From Prevotella sp. UBA2850 (GTDB lineage: Bacteria > Bacteroidota > Bacteroidia > Bacteroidales > Bacteroidaceae): DNA of 8,477 nt. The DNA is taken from the NCBI GenBank assembly GCA_002350805.1, contig DEFO01000011.1, positions 121,072 to 129,548 of the forward strand, in the 5' to 3' direction. Under the pieces are notes generated by a model. That model did not search any database. It was not told where the DNA came from and worked only from the letters and a program-made list of their open reading frames with translations. The first letter of the stretch is position 1. Every line of letters starts with the position of its first letter. The translations under genes were made by a program, and so were the position numbers. Positions 5,904-8,477 of this stretch are shown one piece after another.

Positions 5904-6776
5904 ATGAAAGGAATTGTTTTAGCCGGTGGCAGTGGCACCCGCCTCTACCCCATCACGAAGGGCATCTCGAAACAGCTGATTCCAATCTTCGACAAGCCCA
6001 TGATCTACTACCCGCTGTCTGTATTGATGCATGCAGGTATCCAAGATATATTGGTGATATCCACCCCGCACGACCTTCCCGGCTTCCAGCGCTTGCTGGG
6101 CGACGGTTCCGACTTCGGTGTCCGTCTGCAATATGCTGAGCAGCCGTCCCCCGACGGTCTGGCCCAGGCATTCATCATCGGTGAGCAGTTCATTGGCGAC
6201 GATTGCGTCTGCATGGTTCTTGGCGACAACATCTTCCATGGTGTCGGCTTCACCAGCATGCTGAAAGAGAGTGTCCGTGCTGCCGAACAAGATGGCAAGG
6301 CCACCGTCTTTGGCTATTGGGTCAACGACCCCGAGCGCTATGGAGTGGCAGAGTTCGATGCCGAGGGCAACTGTCTGAGCATCGAGGAGAAGCCCCAGCA
6401 GCCCAAGAGCAACTATGCTGTGGTGGGTCTCTATTTCTACCCCAACAGTGTGGTCGAGATTGCCAAGCACATCAAGCCCAGCGCCCGTGGCGAACTGGAG
6501 ATTACCACTGTCAACCAGGAATATCTGCGTCAGGGCAATCTGAAAGTACAGACCCTGCAGCGTGGTTTTGCCTGGCTCGACACCGGCACCCACGACAGTC
6601 TCAGCGAGGCCAGTACCTTCATCGAGGTCATCGAGAAGCGTCAGGGCCTGAAGATTGCCTGTTTGGAGGAAATAGCCTTCAAGCATGGTTGGATCAGTGC
6701 CGACAAGCTACGTGAGATAGCACAACCCATGGCAAAGAACGATTACGGAAAGTATTTGCTTAGTTTGATTGATTAA
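5904..6776 (+). CDS. rfbA: Glucose-1-phosphate thymidylyltransferase (RmlA/RfbA)
   Basis: RmlA joins dTTP and glucose-1-phosphate to give dTDP-glucose and pyrophosphate, the first step towards dTDP-rhamnose and related deoxysugars, in the cytoplasm. The 290-residue product has the family length. It begins MKGIVLAGGSGTRLYP, with the nucleotide-binding loop GGSGTRLYP at 8-16 and K23 in SKQLIPIFDKPMIYYPL. LGDNIFHG holds the metal-binding D108; EEKP is at 161-164; the second metal aspartate D226 is in WLDTGTH. All expected landmarks are present. It is preceded by its own promoter and Shine-Dalgarno site and followed after 7 nt by the Wzc-like gene. None of rfbB, rfbC or rfbD follows directly, so the later steps of the sugar pathway must be encoded elsewhere or beyond the window. 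Confidence 0.97.
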   Translation: MKGIVLAGGSGTRLYPITKGISKQLIPIFDKPMIYYPLSVLMHAGIQDILVISTPHDLPGFQRLLGDGSDFGVRLQYAEQPSPDGLAQAFIIGEQFIGDDCVCMVLGDNIFHGVGFTSMLKESVRAAEQDGKATVFGYWVNDPERYGVAEFDAEGNCLSIEEKPQQPKSNYAVVGLYFYPNSVVEIAKHIKPSARGELEITTVNQEYLRQGNLKVQTLQRGFAWLDTGTHDSLSEASTFIEVIEKRQGLKIACLEEIAFKHGWISADKLREIAQPMAKNDYGKYLLSLID

Positions 6777-6783
6777 GTTGATT

Positions 6784-8477
6784 ATGAAACAAGAGAACAT
6801 CATAGAAAGAGACGCACAAATGGCGTCCATCGACGAGGAATCTCGTCCATTCTTTAATTTAGAGGCCATCTTCAAGACAGTTATTTTCAATTGGCCTTGG
6901 TTTGTTATATCGGTCCTCATCGCCCTGGCATGCGGATATGTATATAACCGTTATCTCACCCCCACCTATCAGGCCGGCTCAAAGATGTTGGTCAAGGTTC
7001 AAGATCCTCTGGGCCTGAACCGAGGACGCTTCAGCGGTCTGGCTGGTACGATGAACACGATCAGCGAGATGGGCAACGAGATGGAAATCATCAAGTCAAA
7101 GGGCCTTGCCCAAGACATCATCACCGATTTGAAACTCTACGTGGAATACGAGAGCGAAGGATTCTTCCAGAACAGTCTGCTCTACAAGAAGAATCCCATC
7201 ACCGTCGATATCGATGCCTACCACCTGTCTGTTCTTCCTGCTCCCATTAAGATGCAGATTACCCGCGAGAACAATGTCTACGAGGTGACAGGTACCTATT
7301 ATGTAGCAACACAAAGCGGACAGTCCGGTCCTTATGCCATGCGTGCCAGTTTTGCCACTCTGCCCAACCGCATTGTGACCCGTGCTGGTTATATCACGTT
7401 CAACTCCTCACTTTTCGGAACGCTCCGTAACGGTAATGTACTGAATGTGACCATCTATCCTCCAAGGATGCTGGCTGGCAGCTATGCCTCTTCATTAACC
7501 ATATCGGGGAAGGACAACACCTCCATGCTCTACCTTATTAAAAAAGATAAGAGTGCCCAGCGTGCCATCGACTACCTCAAGCAACTCGTCATCTGCTACA
7601 ACCGTCAGTCGAATGAAGACAAAAACCTGGTGGCTCTTCGCACCGAGGAGTTCATCAACACCCGTATCGAGAAATTCGGTCAGGAGCTGGGCTCTACCGA
7701 GAGTGCCATCGAAAGCTTCAAACAGCGTCACCACGTGGTAGAGCTGAAGAGCGACGCCACTGAGGCCGCCGCTAATGCACGCAGCACTGAGAAGCAGCTG
7801 GCCGACATGGAAGTGCAACTCATGTATCTGAACAGCATGACCGATATCATCAACGACCCTGCCAACAAGTATCAGTTGCTTCCCACCAACTACGGTCTCT
7901 CCGACCCCACCTCGTCGGGTATCATCAGTCAGTATAATGCCAAGGTACTCGAGCGTAACCGTCTGATGCGTACTGCCGGTGAATCCAACCCGTCACTCAT
8001 TCCTCTCACCACCGAACTCGACAACCTGCTGGCAGGTCTGAAGAGTGCACTCGCCCAGGCCCGTCGCCATTTCGAGATGCAGCGTGGTGTCGTTCAGAAT
8101 CAGTTAGGCAACTATTATAATAAGATCGACCAGACTCCTCAACAGGAACGTATCCTCTCTGAGATTGGCCGTCAGCACGATTTGAAGAATGCCATCTATC
8201 AGACATTGCTGCAGAAACGTGAGGAGAACTCCATTTCGCTGGCTGCTACTGCCGACAAAGCCCGTCTGCTGGAAGAGCCGTCATACGCCGGCACTCTTAA
8301 GACGCCACTCATCATGATCAGTCTGATAGCCATCTTAATTGGTCTGCTCATCCCATCCCTCTTCTTCTTCATCCGCGAGGTTCTCCGTTATAAGATTGAG
8401 GCTCACGAGGATGTGGAGAAAATCACCAAGCTCCCCATCATCGCCGACGTGCCTATCGCCAGCGACACAGCCAAGAC
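6784..8477 (+). CDS. Wzc-like polysaccharide co-polymerase, probable BY-family tyrosine kinase, cut by right edge
   Basis: Inner-membrane proteins of this family control chain length and export of capsule or exopolysaccharide. At least 564 codons are visible with no stop. A cytoplasmic N-terminus precedes membrane segment 1 (about residues 33-54, WPWFVISVLIALACGYVY), followed by the Wzz-type LTPTYQAGSKMLV and EMGNEMEIIKSKGLAQDII. A large periplasmic part carries coiled-coil stretches (about 290-350). A GNVR-type segment covers about 445-508 (PQQERILSEIGRQHDLK, IYQTLLQKREENSISLA). Membrane segment 2 is at about 509-530 (LIMISLIAILIGLLIPSLFFF), then KLPIIADVPIA, the linker that normally precedes a Walker-type tyrosine-kinase domain. 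That kinase and its tyrosine tail are outside the window, so kinase activity is inferred. The start ATG at 6784 lies 7 nt after rfbA, implying one operon. A plain Wzz-type protein without a kinase is the alternative. Confidence 0.92.
   Translation, partial: MKQENIIERDAQMASIDEESRPFFNLEAIFKTVIFNWPWFVISVLIALACGYVYNRYLTPTYQAGSKMLVKVQDPLGLNRGRFSGLAGTMNTISEMGNEMEIIKSKGLAQDIITDLKLYVEYESEGFFQNSLLYKKNPITVDIDAYHLSVLPAPIKMQITRENNVYEVTGTYYVATQSGQSGPYAMRASFATLPNRIVTRAGYITFNSSLFGTLRNGNVLNVTIYPPRMLAGSYASSLTISGKDNTSMLYLIKKDKSAQRAIDYLKQLVICYNRQSNEDKNLVALRTEEFINTRIEKFGQELGSTESAIESFKQRHHVVELKSDATEAAANARSTEKQLADMEVQLMYLNSMTDIINDPANKYQLLPTNYGLSDPTSSGIISQYNAKVLERNRLMRTAGESNPSLIPLTTELDNLLAGLKSALAQARRHFEMQRGVVQNQLGNYYNKIDQTPQQERILSEIGRQHDLKNAIYQTLLQKREENSISLAATADKARLLEEPSYAGTLKTPLIMISLIAILIGLLIPSLFFFIREVLRYKIEAHEDVEKITKLPIIADVPIASDTAK

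Noticed and set aside
5919..6686. 255-codon minus-strand open frame opposite rfbA
   Set aside because: Antisense shadow of a complete, motif-bearing RmlA; its product has no recognisable features.

Overview
The window looks like chromosomal DNA from an anaerobic member of the Bacteroidota, most likely Prevotella-like. Four intergenic sites match the Bacteroidota sigma-factor -7 element TAnnTTTG, and Shine-Dalgarno sequences are mostly absent. The genes include an oxygen-sensitive class III ribonucleotide reductase, and rny sits beside a zapA gene with a small coiled-coil partner. Genus or species cannot be fixed from the sequence alone. No mobile element, tRNA, rRNA or CRISPR array was seen.

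Layout. (1) Positions 1-1628, minus strand: most of nrdD, the anaerobic ribonucleoside-triphosphate reductase. It is cut by the left edge before its glycyl-radical domain. (2) 1629-1871: an AT-rich divergent control region with a promoter for each neighbour, two 10-12 bp perfect inverted repeats and eight copies of the pentamer GGAAA/TTTCC. (3) 1872-2825, plus strand: a fusion protein combining a RIC/ScdA/YtfE-like di-iron hemerythrin module with a C-terminal LuxR-type DNA-binding domain. (4) 2844-2867: a bidirectional terminator between convergent genes. (5) 2897-5764, minus strand: a hypothetical protein, a small ZapB-like coiled-coil protein, zapA and rny (RNase Y). A strong internal promoter just before the coiled-coil gene probably gives a leaderless mRNA. 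(6) 5765-5903: a second divergent promoter region, where the two promoters share one CAATTG palindrome. (7) 5904-8477, plus strand: rfbA (glucose-1-phosphate thymidylyltransferase), then, 7 nt later, a Wzc-like polysaccharide co-polymerase that runs off the right edge. This looks like the start of a capsule or exopolysaccharide locus.

The most interesting part is 1-2825. A putative one-component regulator with a metal-binding gas or redox module is transcribed away from an O2-sensitive enzyme gene, across a spacer full of symmetric GGAAA sites. I infer, but cannot prove, that the regulator senses oxygen, nitric oxide or peroxide through its iron site and controls nrdD and itself. The other regions are more ordinary: a cell-division and RNA-turnover operon, and the entry to a surface polysaccharide locus.
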